In this document: in pieces, positions 9,027 through 17,600 of the stretch
Numbering within the stretch: position 1 is the first letter of the stretch
How the letters are laid out: every line of letters begins with the position of its first letter
Assembly (NCBI GenBank): GCA_044341215.1
Contig: JBIISC010000002.1
Span: 29,974 to 93,973, forward strand
Length of the DNA stretch: 64,000 nucleotides
Source of the DNA: JAFMIT01 sp044341215
Lineage (GTDB): Bacteria; Actinomycetota; Actinomycetes; S36-B12; UBA5976
Direction of reading: 5' to 3'
Made by a program: the position numbers and the translations under genes
The notes under the pieces: model-generated
The model's database searches: none
What the model was told of the DNA's origin: nothing
What the model saw: only the letters and a program-made list of their open reading frames with translations

Positions 9027-9613
9027 CTGTCTGCCTTCTGTCCGAAATACTTCTTTGCGCCAGCAAAATCTTTTACGACTTCAACTAGCAAATCTCTTTC
9101 AACAACTTTGATTCGTTCGTGCAAGCTTGCTTCATCGTCACCAGCAATCACATCAACACTTTTTTGAACAATCACCAGACCAGTATCAACACCTGCATCT
9201 ACAAAATGAACTGTTGATCCAGTTTCGTTCACACCAGCAGCCAATGTGTCCCTAACTGCATGTGCTCCAGGGAACAAAGGCAACAAAGCCGGATGGGTGT
9301 TTATAAGTCTTCCTGCAAAACGGCTCACGCCTTCATCACCAATAATCCGCATGAAGCCAGCCGAGACAACCAAATCTGGCTGATAGAAATCAATGCAATC
9401 TGCAAGTGCTATATCCCACGCACTTCTATCTTCAAAGTCATTCGGTGCAATCACCGCAACTTGAACACCGGCAGTTGCGGCATGGCCAATGGCTCCAGCT
9501 TCTGCGTTATCGGTAACTAAGGCCACAACTTCGAATGAAGAGTTCTGCGAGTCAATGAGTGCCTTCAATAACGAGCCTGTTCCGCTCGCTAAAACCACAA
9601 CCTGAATCGTCAC
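9023..9613 (-). CDS. purN: Phosphoribosylglycinamide formyltransferase
   Basis: A 196-residue folate-dependent GAR transformylase of purine synthesis. VVVLASGTGSLLKALID is the phosphate-binding start. AGFMRIIG and INTHPALLPLFPGAHAVRD contain the catalytic Asn-His region, and the catalytic Asp is in VHFVDAGVDTG. The start is GTG. It lies 9 bases after the PerM-like gene and overlaps purH by four bases. Confidence 0.96.
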   Translation of the reverse strand: MTIQVVVLASGTGSLLKALIDSQNSSFEVVALVTDNAEAGAIGHAATAGVQVAVIAPNDFEDRSAWDIALADCIDFYQPDLVVSAGFMRIIGDEGVSRFAGRLINTHPALLPLFPGAHAVRDTLAAGVNETGSTVHFVDAGVDTGLVIVQKSVDVIAGDDEASLHERIKVVERDLLVEVVKDFAGAKKYFGQKADR

Positions 9614-9622
9614 TGGGTGAGT

Positions 9623-10945
9623 TTAATTCTTTGATTTTGAGGGTTTATTTGAGCGTGGAAATGAGATGAAATTAGGCAATATGAATCCTGCGAGAGTTCC
9701 TAGCAGCCCCCAAGCAAACGCCCAAAGTGCGATCTGCCAGAGATTGATGCCGACCTCAAGGAAGCGGCCAGCTCCAAATGCGCCAGATGCTTGGGCGCTG
9801 AGGATGAAGGCAAAGAATGCTGAAACTAACCCTGAATAGATTGCTATTGAGATTGCAGCGATGGTTGGTACTTGCTTATATCCAAATTGCTTTCGACCAA
9901 AGGTGGCAGCAACTATGAATGAGCTAAGTGCCGGAATCAGAATTAGAAGACGTGCGGCCCATGGCAATGAGTATGGGATCACCGTGAACATCGGCAAAGT
10001 TGGCAGTGCGCCAACTGCTTGGGTGATGAGTGTGACGGCACTGCCGCCGCCAACCACTACACCTGGCCCAATTAATAACGACAAATACCAAATCACGATG
10101 TTTGGAATGTAAAGAACGAAAGATAAGACCAGCACGACTGTTGACATGGTGTCAGTTGCAACTAGCGAAATCACGTCAAACATATCATTAAGTGCAAAAA
10201 CAAAGATTGAAGTGGCGAAGCCGAATGCAAACAGAATTTGAATCAATAATGAACGAACTGAAAAGGCGAATCCATATTGAAAAGCACTTGGAGTGGATTG
10301 CCATAAGTTGATTAGAAGTGAATGTGGTGACTGTGGTTTAACTGCAAAGTTTGTGCGTTCACCTGCGGTTGTGTAATTTCGCTTTTCCGCAGGACCAATC
10401 TCCCCAGGAGAGCGCAAGATTCCCCAGAGAGTTCCGACTAATGCCCAAAGTCCTGAGTGAATCAACACACGACTGGCATTTATCTCTGCGACAGGTGCTG
10501 CGAAAGCCATCACAACTAATGCGAGGGATGCATAGCAAACCATCATTGAAAAAATCAGAATTAAAACATTCGCTAGATTTGTGATCAAAGTTGAACGAAC
10601 AGCCCATTGTGTTGATTTCTTAATCAACCAAACTACTAAGAGTGTGATTACAAGTGGTGGAATCGAGAAAACAAGTCCGCCGGCAGCAACTGGAATGGAA
10701 TGTGCAAGCAGGACTAAAGCAAAAGATGTGTAAATAGAGTCTGCATAGTTTGTTATCGAATCAGCAGTTGTAATCCAAACTAGGGATGAGACTGCAACAA
10801 GAAAAAAGATTGTGATTACCCAAGCCCACGCAGTTGCGATTAGCGCCGCAAGCGGAATTGGCCAGGCTAGTTGGGAATCTGGCAATTCCACTACACGCGC
10901 TGCATCCTTGAACTTTGCGGCGCTTTGGCGCTTAGGTAGTTTCAC
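9623..10945 (-). CDS. DUF6350 (PerM-like) polytopic membrane protein
   Basis: A 440-residue membrane protein with about nine or ten hydrophobic segments and a Lys/Ser-rich C-terminal tail (RSNKPSKSKN). Its position immediately upstream of purN-purH and the motif GPGVVVGGGSAVTLI support the actinobacterial DUF6350 family. Members have been annotated as cell-division protein PerM, a mycobacterial factor needed for division under some conditions. Function here is inferred from family and context only. It begins 10 bases after sucD. Confidence 0.75.
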   Translation of the reverse strand: MKLPKRQSAAKFKDAARVVELPDSQLAWPIPLAALIATAWAWVITIFFLVAVSSLVWITTADSITNYADSIYTSFALVLLAHSIPVAAGGLVFSIPPLVITLLVVWLIKKSTQWAVRSTLITNLANVLILIFSMMVCYASLALVVMAFAAPVAEINASRVLIHSGLWALVGTLWGILRSPGEIGPAEKRNYTTAGERTNFAVKPQSPHSLLINLWQSTPSAFQYGFAFSVRSLLIQILFAFGFATSIFVFALNDMFDVISLVATDTMSTVVLVLSFVLYIPNIVIWYLSLLIGPGVVVGGGSAVTLITQAVGALPTLPMFTVIPYSLPWAARLLILIPALSSFIVAATFGRKQFGYKQVPTIAAISIAIYSGLVSAFFAFILSAQASGAFGAGRFLEVGINLWQIALWAFAWGLLGTLAGFILPNFISFPRSNKPSKSKN

Positions 10946-10955
10946 AAAACTATTG

Positions 10956-11831
10956 TTACTTGAGGTTCTGCATCACTTCGCGCATTAGGCGTGCGGTTTC
11001 GGATGGAGTTTTTCCAACCTTCACACCGACTGCTTCTAATGCATCTTTTTTGGCTGCCGCGGTTCCAGAGGAACCAGAGACAATCGCACCAGCGTGGCCC
11101 ATGGTCTTACCTTCTGGTGCGGTGAAACCTGCAACGTAACCGACGACTGGCTTAGTGATATTTGCCTTGATGTAAGCCGCAGCCCGCTCTTCAGCGTCAC
11201 CACCGATTTCACCTATCATCACGATTGCATCGGTTTCAGGATCATCTTGGAAAGCTTGTAGGCAATCGATGTGGGTGGTGCCAATTACTGGGTCGCCACC
11301 AATACCTACGGCTGTTGAAAATCCGATGTCGGAAAGTTCGGCCATCATTTGGTAGGTCAAGGTGCCAGATTTTGAAACCAATCCGATCCGACCCTTTTTA
11401 CTGATGTCGCCAGGCACAATTCCGACGCTTGATTCTTCTGGACTAATCAAGCCAGGACAGTTTGGTCCGATGATTCGAGTCTTACCTTTGTTCTGCGAGT
11501 ATTGGAAAAAGTACGCAGAGTCGTGGACCGGCACACCTTCGGTGATTACAACACAAAGTGGAATTTCGGCATCAACTGCTTCAATGACTGCACCTTTTGT
11601 GAATTTTGGTGGTACGAAAACAACTGTGACGTTTGCACCAGTTGCATCCATTGCTTCTTTTACAGAGTTGAAGACCGGAATGCCATCAACTTCTTGGCCA
11701 CCTTTTCCAGGTGTTACACCGCCAACAATGTTGGTGCCGTCTCCGAGCATGAGTTTTGTGTGTTTACCGCCGACCGAGCCGGTCATGCCTTGCACTATTA
11801 CCCGACTGTCTTTATTTATGAAGATTGTCAT
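10956..11831 (-). CDS. sucD: Succinyl-CoA synthetase alpha subunit
   Basis: A 291-residue subunit that binds CoA and carries the catalytic phosphohistidine in substrate-level ATP/GTP formation from succinyl-CoA. MTGSVGGKHT (CoA-binding fold), GPNCPGLISPEE, SKSGTLTYQ and MGHAGAIV with the active-site His near 249 are all present. It overlaps the sucC stop by one base. Confidence 0.97.
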   Translation of the reverse strand: MTIFINKDSRVIVQGMTGSVGGKHTKLMLGDGTNIVGGVTPGKGGQEVDGIPVFNSVKEAMDATGANVTVVFVPPKFTKGAVIEAVDAEIPLCVVITEGVPVHDSAYFFQYSQNKGKTRIIGPNCPGLISPEESSVGIVPGDISKKGRIGLVSKSGTLTYQMMAELSDIGFSTAVGIGGDPVIGTTHIDCLQAFQDDPETDAIVMIGEIGGDAEERAAAYIKANITKPVVGYVAGFTAPEGKTMGHAGAIVSGSSGTAAAKKDALEAVGVKVGKTPSETARLMREVMQNLK

Positions 11832-13003
11832 TATGCATTCGCCCGCTCTGCAGCACGATCTGCCGCTTCGTCCATGGTTTCTACCAGCTCAATTACTGAA
11901 ATTCCACATTCGCGAAGAATTCGGCGGCCTTCAACTGCGTTGTTTCCGTCGAGTCGGCAAATAATTTGCTTATTCACTTTTTTGCCTTGTTCTTCAAGGA
12001 TGCCCACAGCTTGGATGATTCCATTTGCAACCTGATCGCAAGCGGTGATTCCGCCGAAAACGTTCACGAATACTGATTTCACACTTGGGTCATTCAAAAT
12101 GATGTCAAGGCCATTTGCCATCACAGCTGCGTTTGCTCCGCCACCGATGTCAAGGAAGTTTGCGGCGGTCACGTTTCCGTGTTTTTCGCCAGCATATGCA
12201 ACTACGTCGAGGGTGGACATAACTAGGCCAGCGCCGTTTCCGATGATGCCAACTTCGCCTTCAAGTTTCACATAATTAAGGTCATTTGCTTTTGCACGCA
12301 ATTCGATTGGATCAATATTCGCGGTGTCAGCAAATTCTTCATGGTCTGGGTGGCGATAGCCAGCGTTCTCATCCAATGTCATTTTGCCGTCGAGGGCAAC
12401 GACTTGCCCGTCAGCTAGTTTTGCAAGTGGATTAACTTCTACCAAAGTTGCGTCTTCTTTAATTAACGTATCCCATAGGCCAATCAAGATCTTTTCAATT
12501 TGCGGAGCGACATCGCTTGGGAATTTGGCCGCAGCGACAATCTCTTTTGCTTTTGCTGGTGTGCAACCTTCGATTGCATCAACAGCAATTTTTGCAAGCG
12601 CCTCTGGTTTGTTGATGGCTACTTCTTCAATTTCCACTCCACCTTCAACACTTGCCATAGCTAGGTAGGTTCGGTTTGAACGATCTAACAAAAACGATAC
12701 GTAATACTCTTCTGCAATCGCAGATGCTTCAGTAACTAAAACCTTTTTAACAATATGGCCCTTGATTTCGAGACCCAAAATGCCTTTGGCTTTTTCGAGG
12801 GCATCGGCATGTCCTTCGGCAACCTTGACGCCACCGGCTTTACCGCGGCCACCCATTTTCACCTGGGCCTTGATGACCACTTTGCCACCGATGTCGGTTG
12901 AGGCCTTTGCAGCAGCTTCAGCAGTGGTGACTACCTGGCCACCAATAACTGGAACGCCATGACGACCAAATAGATCTTTGGCTTCGTATTCGTATAAATC
13001 CAC
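11831..13003 (-). CDS. sucC: Succinyl-CoA synthetase beta subunit
   Basis: The 390-residue nucleotide-binding partner of SucD. It starts MDLYEYEAKDLFGRHGVPV and has an ATP-grasp domain with KAQVKMGGRGKAGGVK and EVNPLAKL. The C-terminal ligase domain has DIGGGANAAVMANGL and FVNVFGGITACDQVANGI. The start codon is GTG, with GAGGAG 5 bases upstream. It is the first gene of the minus-strand run sucC-sucD-perM-purN-purH. Confidence 0.97.
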   Translation of the reverse strand: MDLYEYEAKDLFGRHGVPVIGGQVVTTAEAAAKASTDIGGKVVIKAQVKMGGRGKAGGVKVAEGHADALEKAKGILGLEIKGHIVKKVLVTEASAIAEEYYVSFLLDRSNRTYLAMASVEGGVEIEEVAINKPEALAKIAVDAIEGCTPAKAKEIVAAAKFPSDVAPQIEKILIGLWDTLIKEDATLVEVNPLAKLADGQVVALDGKMTLDENAGYRHPDHEEFADTANIDPIELRAKANDLNYVKLEGEVGIIGNGAGLVMSTLDVVAYAGEKHGNVTAANFLDIGGGANAAVMANGLDIILNDPSVKSVFVNVFGGITACDQVANGIIQAVGILEEQGKKVNKQIICRLDGNNAVEGRRILRECGISVIELVETMDEAADRAAERANA

Positions 13004-13008
13004 GAAAT

Positions 13009-13036
13009 CTCCTCGATTGAGGAGTCAAACCTACCC
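13009..13036 (-). promoter_or_regulatory. sucC promoter -10 and ribosome-site inverted repeat
   Basis: A GGG-TAGGTT extended -10 lies at 13028-13036. The GAGGAG ribosome-binding site (13009-13014) pairs perfectly with CTCCTC (13019-13024) across a 4-base loop, which could mask the site. If transcription starts 7 bases after the -10, near 13021, half of the pairing arm would be missing from the mRNA. A masking role therefore depends on the real start. Confidence 0.4.
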
Positions 13037-13059
13037 GCAGTGTTTGGGCGCGAGTCAGC

Positions 13060-13104
13060 AGACTTGAGTTAGAGAAGGGTTAGAGAAAGGGCTAGATGGG
13101 TTTA
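13060..13104 (-). repeat. Short tandem repeats after the transglycosylase stop
   Basis: Read on the minus strand, the stop at 13102-13104 is followed by three imperfect units of 10-12 bases, each of the form CCC-(T/A)-TCTA(A/G), so TAG or TAA recurs every 11-12 bases. It is one of the 3'-end repeats seen at several genes here. Confidence 0.7.
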
Positions 13105-13785
13105 GTACCAAGAGCGGCGCAGGAAGTGCTTCCATGCCTGCTTAGGTGTGCCGTAGCGAACCTTGATGTATTTGGAACCTAAATGAATCTGGACTTCTGG
13201 ACTCTTTCGAAATTGCTTGATGCTAAATCCGTTAGCCAAGATTGCTGCTTTATGCAGCTGCGGAATGCCCACGTAGTAGTTGCGAGCGCCGAGTGAGCGG
13301 AACTTCCAAGCAGATTCTTTGCCCCATAGTTTTGCTAGGTAGCCGAACTGCTTCTTACTCCAGCCATAGCGCTGTTTAATGTGTTGCTTTGCATACCATT
13401 TTGCGTAGGTATCGGTTTTGTGGAAGTTCTTTGATTGCTTCGGAGCCAGGTTTCGAGCTGCAGTAATCGACTTCTTGGTTAATGATTTGAAAATCTTGAG
13501 GTGGTTTGGCCCGCGCATTGTCATCAAAATATCGTTCGGAGTTCCCTTTGGGTTCTCTTCGCCAGCTTCATCGGTTGGATCAGTTGGATCAGTTGGCTCT
13601 TCGCAAGGCTCGCCGGCTGATTCATCGACTGGGGTATTTGGATCTTCCACTGTCACTGTTGGGCAAACCGCTGGGTCAGGATTTACATCTTCTGCAAATG
13701 CTGGCGTCAAAGTTGCTGCCATAAGTCCTATGGATAGAAAGGCGACGAGTGCCATCGAAATTGCTCGAACTGGGTTACGGGTCAT
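13102..13785 (-). CDS. Secreted lytic-transglycosylase-like protein
   Basis: A 227-residue exported protein. A signal peptide covers about 1-31 (hydrophobic core AISMALVAFLSIGLMAA, cleavage after AFA). An acidic Pro/Thr-rich linker (about 32-85, with DPTDPTDEAG) follows. The C-terminal domain (about 125-227) has KLWGKESAW with the likely catalytic Glu, then GIPQLHKA, and ends in KYIKVRYGTPKQAWKHF, matching small actinobacterial SLT-like muralidases. Expected role is peptidoglycan cleavage outside the membrane. No good ribosome site is at normal spacing: AGGAGG lies about 18 bases upstream of the ATG, with an in-frame stop between. Confidence 0.8.
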   Translation of the reverse strand: MTRNPVRAISMALVAFLSIGLMAATLTPAFAEDVNPDPAVCPTVTVEDPNTPVDESAGEPCEEPTDPTDPTDEAGEENPKGTPNDILMTMRGPNHLKIFKSLTKKSITAARNLAPKQSKNFHKTDTYAKWYAKQHIKQRYGWSKKQFGYLAKLWGKESAWKFRSLGARNYYVGIPQLHKAAILANGFSIKQFRKSPEVQIHLGSKYIKVRYGTPKQAWKHFLRRSWY

Positions 13786-13875
13786 GGGGTTACCGTGCCG
13801 TCAACCTCCTGTGGAAGGCAACTCTAAACCCCTAGAGTTTTCCACAAATTCAGGTGTTTAACCCTTAAATTATCC

Positions 13876-13893
13876 GACATTTAGGACATTTAG
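13876..13893 (-). repeat. 9-bp perfect tandem repeat after phoH
   Basis: Two perfect 9-base copies (minus strand CCTAAATGT) lie 13876-13893, about 12 bases after the phoH stop. Each copy contains TAA. Confidence 0.7.
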
Positions 13894-13905
13894 GCGTGCC
13901 GAGGG

Positions 13906-15282
13906 TCACAGAGAAATGTCCTCAAGCATCTCGGTCACAAGCGCCGCAATCGGCGATCTCTCACTTCTGGTCAACGTCACATGTGCAAAAAGAGGATGCC
14001 CTTTTAGCTTCTCGACTACCGCCACTACCCCGTCGTGACGTCCAACTCGCAAGTTATCGCGTTGGGCCACGTCGTGGGTCAAGACAACCCGGCTGTCTTT
14101 ACCAATTCTCGACAAGACGGTTAGCAAAACATTGCGTTCTAGAGATTGAGCTTCGTCCACAATGACAAAAGCGTCGTGCAAACTGCGACCTCGGATGTGG
14201 GTTAGAGGTAAAACCTCAAGCATTCCCCGTTCCAAAATCTCATCCACCACATCGCTTGAGACCACCGCACCCAAAGTGTCATAAACCGCCTGTCCCCAAG
14301 GGTTCATTTTCTCGGCTTCGGTGCCAGGTAAGTAGCCAAGTTCCTGACCACCCACTGCATAAAGCGGGCGAAAGACAATCACTTTGCGATGGCTTTGCCT
14401 TTCCAGCACTGCTTCTAAACCTGCGCAAAGTGCCAAAGCACTTTTACCTGTGCCAGCCTTTCCGCCAAGTGAAACAATCCCGATGTCTTCATCCAACAAA
14501 AGGTCCAGGGCGATTCGCTGTTCGGCACTTCGGCCATGGAGTCCGAAAGCTTCGCGATCTCCGCGAACAACTCGAATCTCCTTGGAAGGCAAAACTCGAG
14601 CCAAAGCGCTTCCACGCGAACTTTGCAAAACCAAGCCAGTGTGGATTGGAAAATCTTTTGCGTCATCCAAATAAAACGGAGCACCTTCATATAGCTTTGT
14701 GATGACGTCATCGCCAACGTGTAGTTCAGCAGTGCCGGTCCAGCCACTATTTACCGCTAACTCTGCGCGATATTCCTGGGCGTCCAAACCTGCACTAGAT
14801 GCTTTGACCCGCATCGGTAAATCTTTTGTCACAACAACAACATGATTACCTTCATTTGCAAGGTTTTTTGCAACCGCCAGTATGCGGGTGTCATTGTCAT
14901 TTAATCGCAAACCTGCTGGCAAAGCTGTTTCATCAGTGTGATTCAACTCGACGTGAATTGTGCCGCCAGCATCCCCTACTGGAATTGGTTCATCTAGTCG
15001 GCCATGTTTAATTCGAAAATCATCTAATAAACGCAATGCTGAACGGGCAAAGAAACCAAGTTCAGGATGGCTACGTTTTGATTCAAGTTCTGCCAACACG
15101 ACAACTGGCAAAACCACAGAATGTTCAGCAAATCGCAACATCGAGTTTGGATCTGACAACAGAACGGAAGTGTCGAGCACGTAGGTCTTTCGACCAGCCA
15201 CCGGTTTTTGCTTCGTTTTTGGACTTGTTTTCGCGGATTGCTTTTTAGTCGCAGGGGAAGTTTTTTTGGTGGTTGGTGGCAC
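13906..15282 (-). CDS. PhoH-like ATPase with N-terminal PIN domain
   Basis: A 458-residue protein. A Lys/Thr/Pro-rich N-terminal tail (1-31) precedes a PIN-type ribonuclease domain (about 32-160, VLDTSVLLSDPNSM with the first acidic residue). The PhoH ATPase domain (about 245-450) has Walker A GGKAGTGKSAL, Walker B FVIVDEAQSLE and a C-terminal DNLRVGRHDGV. This PIN-PhoH fusion is widespread in actinobacteria and is thought to act as an RNA helicase/nuclease. The GTG start is preceded by AGGAG at 8-9 bases. Confidence 0.92.
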   Translation of the reverse strand: MPPTTKKTSPATKKQSAKTSPKTKQKPVAGRKTYVLDTSVLLSDPNSMLRFAEHSVVLPVVVLAELESKRSHPELGFFARSALRLLDDFRIKHGRLDEPIPVGDAGGTIHVELNHTDETALPAGLRLNDNDTRILAVAKNLANEGNHVVVVTKDLPMRVKASSAGLDAQEYRAELAVNSGWTGTAELHVGDDVITKLYEGAPFYLDDAKDFPIHTGLVLQSSRGSALARVLPSKEIRVVRGDREAFGLHGRSAEQRIALDLLLDEDIGIVSLGGKAGTGKSALALCAGLEAVLERQSHRKVIVFRPLYAVGGQELGYLPGTEAEKMNPWGQAVYDTLGAVVSSDVVDEILERGMLEVLPLTHIRGRSLHDAFVIVDEAQSLERNVLLTVLSRIGKDSRVVLTHDVAQRDNLRVGRHDGVVAVVEKLKGHPLFAHVTLTRSERSPIAALVTEMLEDISL

Positions 15283-15375
15283 TCATTCTCCTAACACGCG
15301 CTCGGGTGTGTCTAGACACTATTCCCGCTAGCGCACCTCATAGGTGAGCCACGCCGAATTGAAATATGAACTGCT

Positions 15376-15431
15376 GTTAAAAAGTAATAGTTAAAAAGTA
15401 ATAGTTAAAAAGAGATGGTTAAAAGTAGAGG
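15376..15431 (-). repeat. Four 14-bp tandem repeats after uppS
   Basis: Four contiguous 14-base units (15376-15389, 15390-15403, 15404-15417 and 15418-15431) of an AT-rich sequence. The first two are identical. On the minus strand they lie just after the uppS stop (15445-15447), and each carries TTTTAA. No hairpin is formed. Confidence 0.85.
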
Positions 15432-15444
15432 CTAAAGATTAAAA

Positions 15445-16224
15445 CTAATTGCCATAACGGCGTTGGCGAATTCCGTAATCCCGGATTGCCCGCAAGAAAT
15501 CAATCCGGCGAAAATCTGGCCAATATGCTTCACAAAACCAGAACTCGGAATGTGCCGATTGCCAAAGTAGGAATCCAGAAAGCCGCTGTTCACCCGAAGT
15601 TCTAATCACCAAGTCTGGATCTGGCTGGCCTTTTGTGTAGAGGTGGTTTTCTATCGCCTCGGCATCAATCATTGCGGCAATAGCTTCAGGGGTATTGCCC
15701 TTTGCACCTTCTTCGCGAATATAAGAACTGACAGCGTCCACCACTTCTTGCCTACCGCCATAGCCAACAGCCAAGTTCACTTGCATGGTTTTATTTGAAG
15801 AGGTCTGTGCTTCGGCATTTTTCAAAGCCAACTGAATTTTTTCTGGCAAGCCATCCAAAGCACCAACTGCCTGAAGTTTCCACCGGCCATCATTTGCAAG
15901 ATCTTCTGCCGTTTGTTCAATGATGCCAAGTAGTGGAATCAACTCGGATTCTGAACGTCGCAAATTGTCAGTCGATAAAAGCCACAGCGTTACGACCTCA
16001 ACATCTTGTTCTTCACACCATTCGAGAAATTGAGAAATCTTGCTCGCCCCAACCCGGTGCCCCCGTGATGTTGGCCCGCCTTGATTAGCAGCCCACCGGC
16101 GATTGCCGTCGAGGATGACACCAATATGGCGAGGGGTTGGAAACTTGTGCAACCTACGGGCAAGGCGTTTCTCGTATACGGCCTCGAGTGGCGCGCGAAT
16201 TACAGACTTAATTTCGTTGAACAC
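15445..16224 (-). CDS. uppS: Isoprenyl (undecaprenyl/decaprenyl) diphosphate synthase
   Basis: A 259-residue cis-prenyltransferase that builds the polyprenyl carrier for cell-wall precursors. GVILDGNRRWA near 35-45 holds the catalytic Asp, followed by GHRVGASKISQFLEWC. NLAVGYGGRQEVVDA and the C-terminal DPDLVIRTSGEQRLSGFLLWQ are family signatures. The GTG start lies 17 bases from the divergent amidase ATG. A TANNNT box six bases before the GTG suggests a leaderless mRNA. Confidence 0.95.
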   Translation of the reverse strand: MFNEIKSVIRAPLEAVYEKRLARRLHKFPTPRHIGVILDGNRRWAANQGGPTSRGHRVGASKISQFLEWCEEQDVEVVTLWLLSTDNLRRSESELIPLLGIIEQTAEDLANDGRWKLQAVGALDGLPEKIQLALKNAEAQTSSNKTMQVNLAVGYGGRQEVVDAVSSYIREEGAKGNTPEAIAAMIDAEAIENHLYTKGQPDPDLVIRTSGEQRLSGFLLWQSAHSEFWFCEAYWPDFRRIDFLRAIRDYGIRQRRYGN

Positions 16225-16241
16225 AGTGGCAGACTACCGCG
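16225..16241. promoter_or_regulatory. Shared bidirectional promoter, uppS / amidase
   Basis: The 17-base gap between the two start codons holds one element usable on both strands. On the minus strand TAGTCT (16231-16236) lies 6 bases before the uppS GTG. On the plus strand CAGACT (16230-16235) lies 6 bases before the amidase ATG. Both spacings place transcription start on the first base of the start codon. Confidence 0.5.
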
Positions 16242-17600
16242 ATGAGTAAAGCCATTGAGCGCGAGGAATTTCTCGATAAACATCAGAAAATCGATATTGA
16301 AATTGGCGTTAATGCAGTCATAGCCACCTGCGATTCTCGCTCTAATTCCCAAGGTCCGCTCGCTCGCGTGGCAGTCCTAATCAAAGACAACATCGAAGCC
16401 ATTGGTTTGCCAGGTAGTGCCGGCAGCCTTGCGCTGATCGATTCCCCCGCCAAGCGAGATGCAGAGCTGGTGACAAATCTTCGAAATGCGGGCGCTGACA
16501 TTGTTGGCTCAACAAACTTGTCTGAATGGGCAAATCTTCGTTCAACCAAATCAATAAGTGGCTGGTCTGCTGTTGGCGGACTGACTAGAAATCCTTGGCA
16601 CCTTGCCCACAACGTTGGTGGTTCAAGTTCAGGTTCTGGCGCTGCAGTTGGTGCTGGCATAGTCACACTTGCAATCGGTTCGGAAACCGATGGATCAATT
16701 GTTTGCCCAGCTTCACTAAACGGTGTGGTTGGTTTAAAACCAACTGTTGGTTCAGTTTCAACCCATGGCGTAATTCCAATCAGCTCAACCCAAGACACCC
16801 CTGGCCCAATTGCCGCAAACATTGAATGGGCGGCAAAAGGTTTTGATGCAATTAGTGGACAAAATACTTTTTCTAATCTCGAAAGCGCCCAAGCAATGGT
16901 TTCGAAGTTGCGAGTTGGAGTGGCTGAAAACTGGTTAACCGGCGACAGCGAAACCGATGCCGTATTCGAACGTGCTATTGCGGTTGCAAACAAAATAGTT
17001 GCAAAAGTTTCCGGTTCAAACATTCCAGAACTTTCCGAGCAAGCCGGCGAAGATGAATACACGGTCCTGTTAAATGAAATCAAAGACGAGATGGCTCAAT
17101 ATCTATCTGGGCGACCTGGCAACCATGCTGTGCGCACCCTTGAAGATATTGTTAATTTCAACTTAGACAATGCAAAAGTCGAAATGGAGTTCTTTGGCCA
17201 AGAACACTTCGACCATGCAATCAAAGCTCCAGGGAAAAAGAGTGTCGAATACCGAACAGCACGAGAACGCGGGCTTGATTGGGCTCGGAGAATTTGTTTC
17301 GAAAACGCATTAGAACAACACGACCTGTTTATTGCCCCGACCTATGGCCCGGCTTGGATTAGCGGATCTAGCGATCCAGACGACATTGCTGGCGGGAAAG
17401 TCACATCGCCGGCTGCAGTAGCTGGCTATCCGTTGCTGTGCTTGCCAATGGGATTAGTAAATGGATTACCAGTTGGCTTAACTATCGCTGGCCCTGCAAA
17501 TAGTGAAAGTACTTTGCTGGCCCTTGGCCTTTTGCTTGAACAAAACCTTGGTTGCAGATCCGAAGACGGATTTAAGCCAACATTTATTAAAGCTGATTAA
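16242..17600 (+). CDS. Amidase signature family enzyme
   Basis: A 452-residue hydrolase of the amidase-signature family. The Ser-cis-Ser-Lys triad is recognisable: Lys in VLIKDNIEA near 48, the cis-Ser in GGSSSGSGAAVGAG around 125-130, and the nucleophile in GSETDGSIVCPA about 25 residues later. It lacks a signal peptide and is not part of a gatCAB cluster, so it is more likely a stand-alone amide hydrolase than the tRNA amidotransferase. Substrate unknown. It overlaps the convergent MMPL gene by four bases. Confidence 0.88.
   Translation: MSKAIEREEFLDKHQKIDIEIGVNAVIATCDSRSNSQGPLARVAVLIKDNIEAIGLPGSAGSLALIDSPAKRDAELVTNLRNAGADIVGSTNLSEWANLRSTKSISGWSAVGGLTRNPWHLAHNVGGSSSGSGAAVGAGIVTLAIGSETDGSIVCPASLNGVVGLKPTVGSVSTHGVIPISSTQDTPGPIAANIEWAAKGFDAISGQNTFSNLESAQAMVSKLRVGVAENWLTGDSETDAVFERAIAVANKIVAKVSGSNIPELSEQAGEDEYTVLLNEIKDEMAQYLSGRPGNHAVRTLEDIVNFNLDNAKVEMEFFGQEHFDHAIKAPGKKSVEYRTARERGLDWARRICFENALEQHDLFIAPTYGPAWISGSSDPDDIAGGKVTSPAAVAGYPLLCLPMGLVNGLPVGLTIAGPANSESTLLALGLLLEQNLGCRSEDGFKPTFIKAD

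Noticed and set aside
10359..10607. Cys/Ser-rich frame inside the PerM-like gene, and similar frames opposite other genes
   Set aside because: They are shadows of long, well-supported genes and lack start signals.
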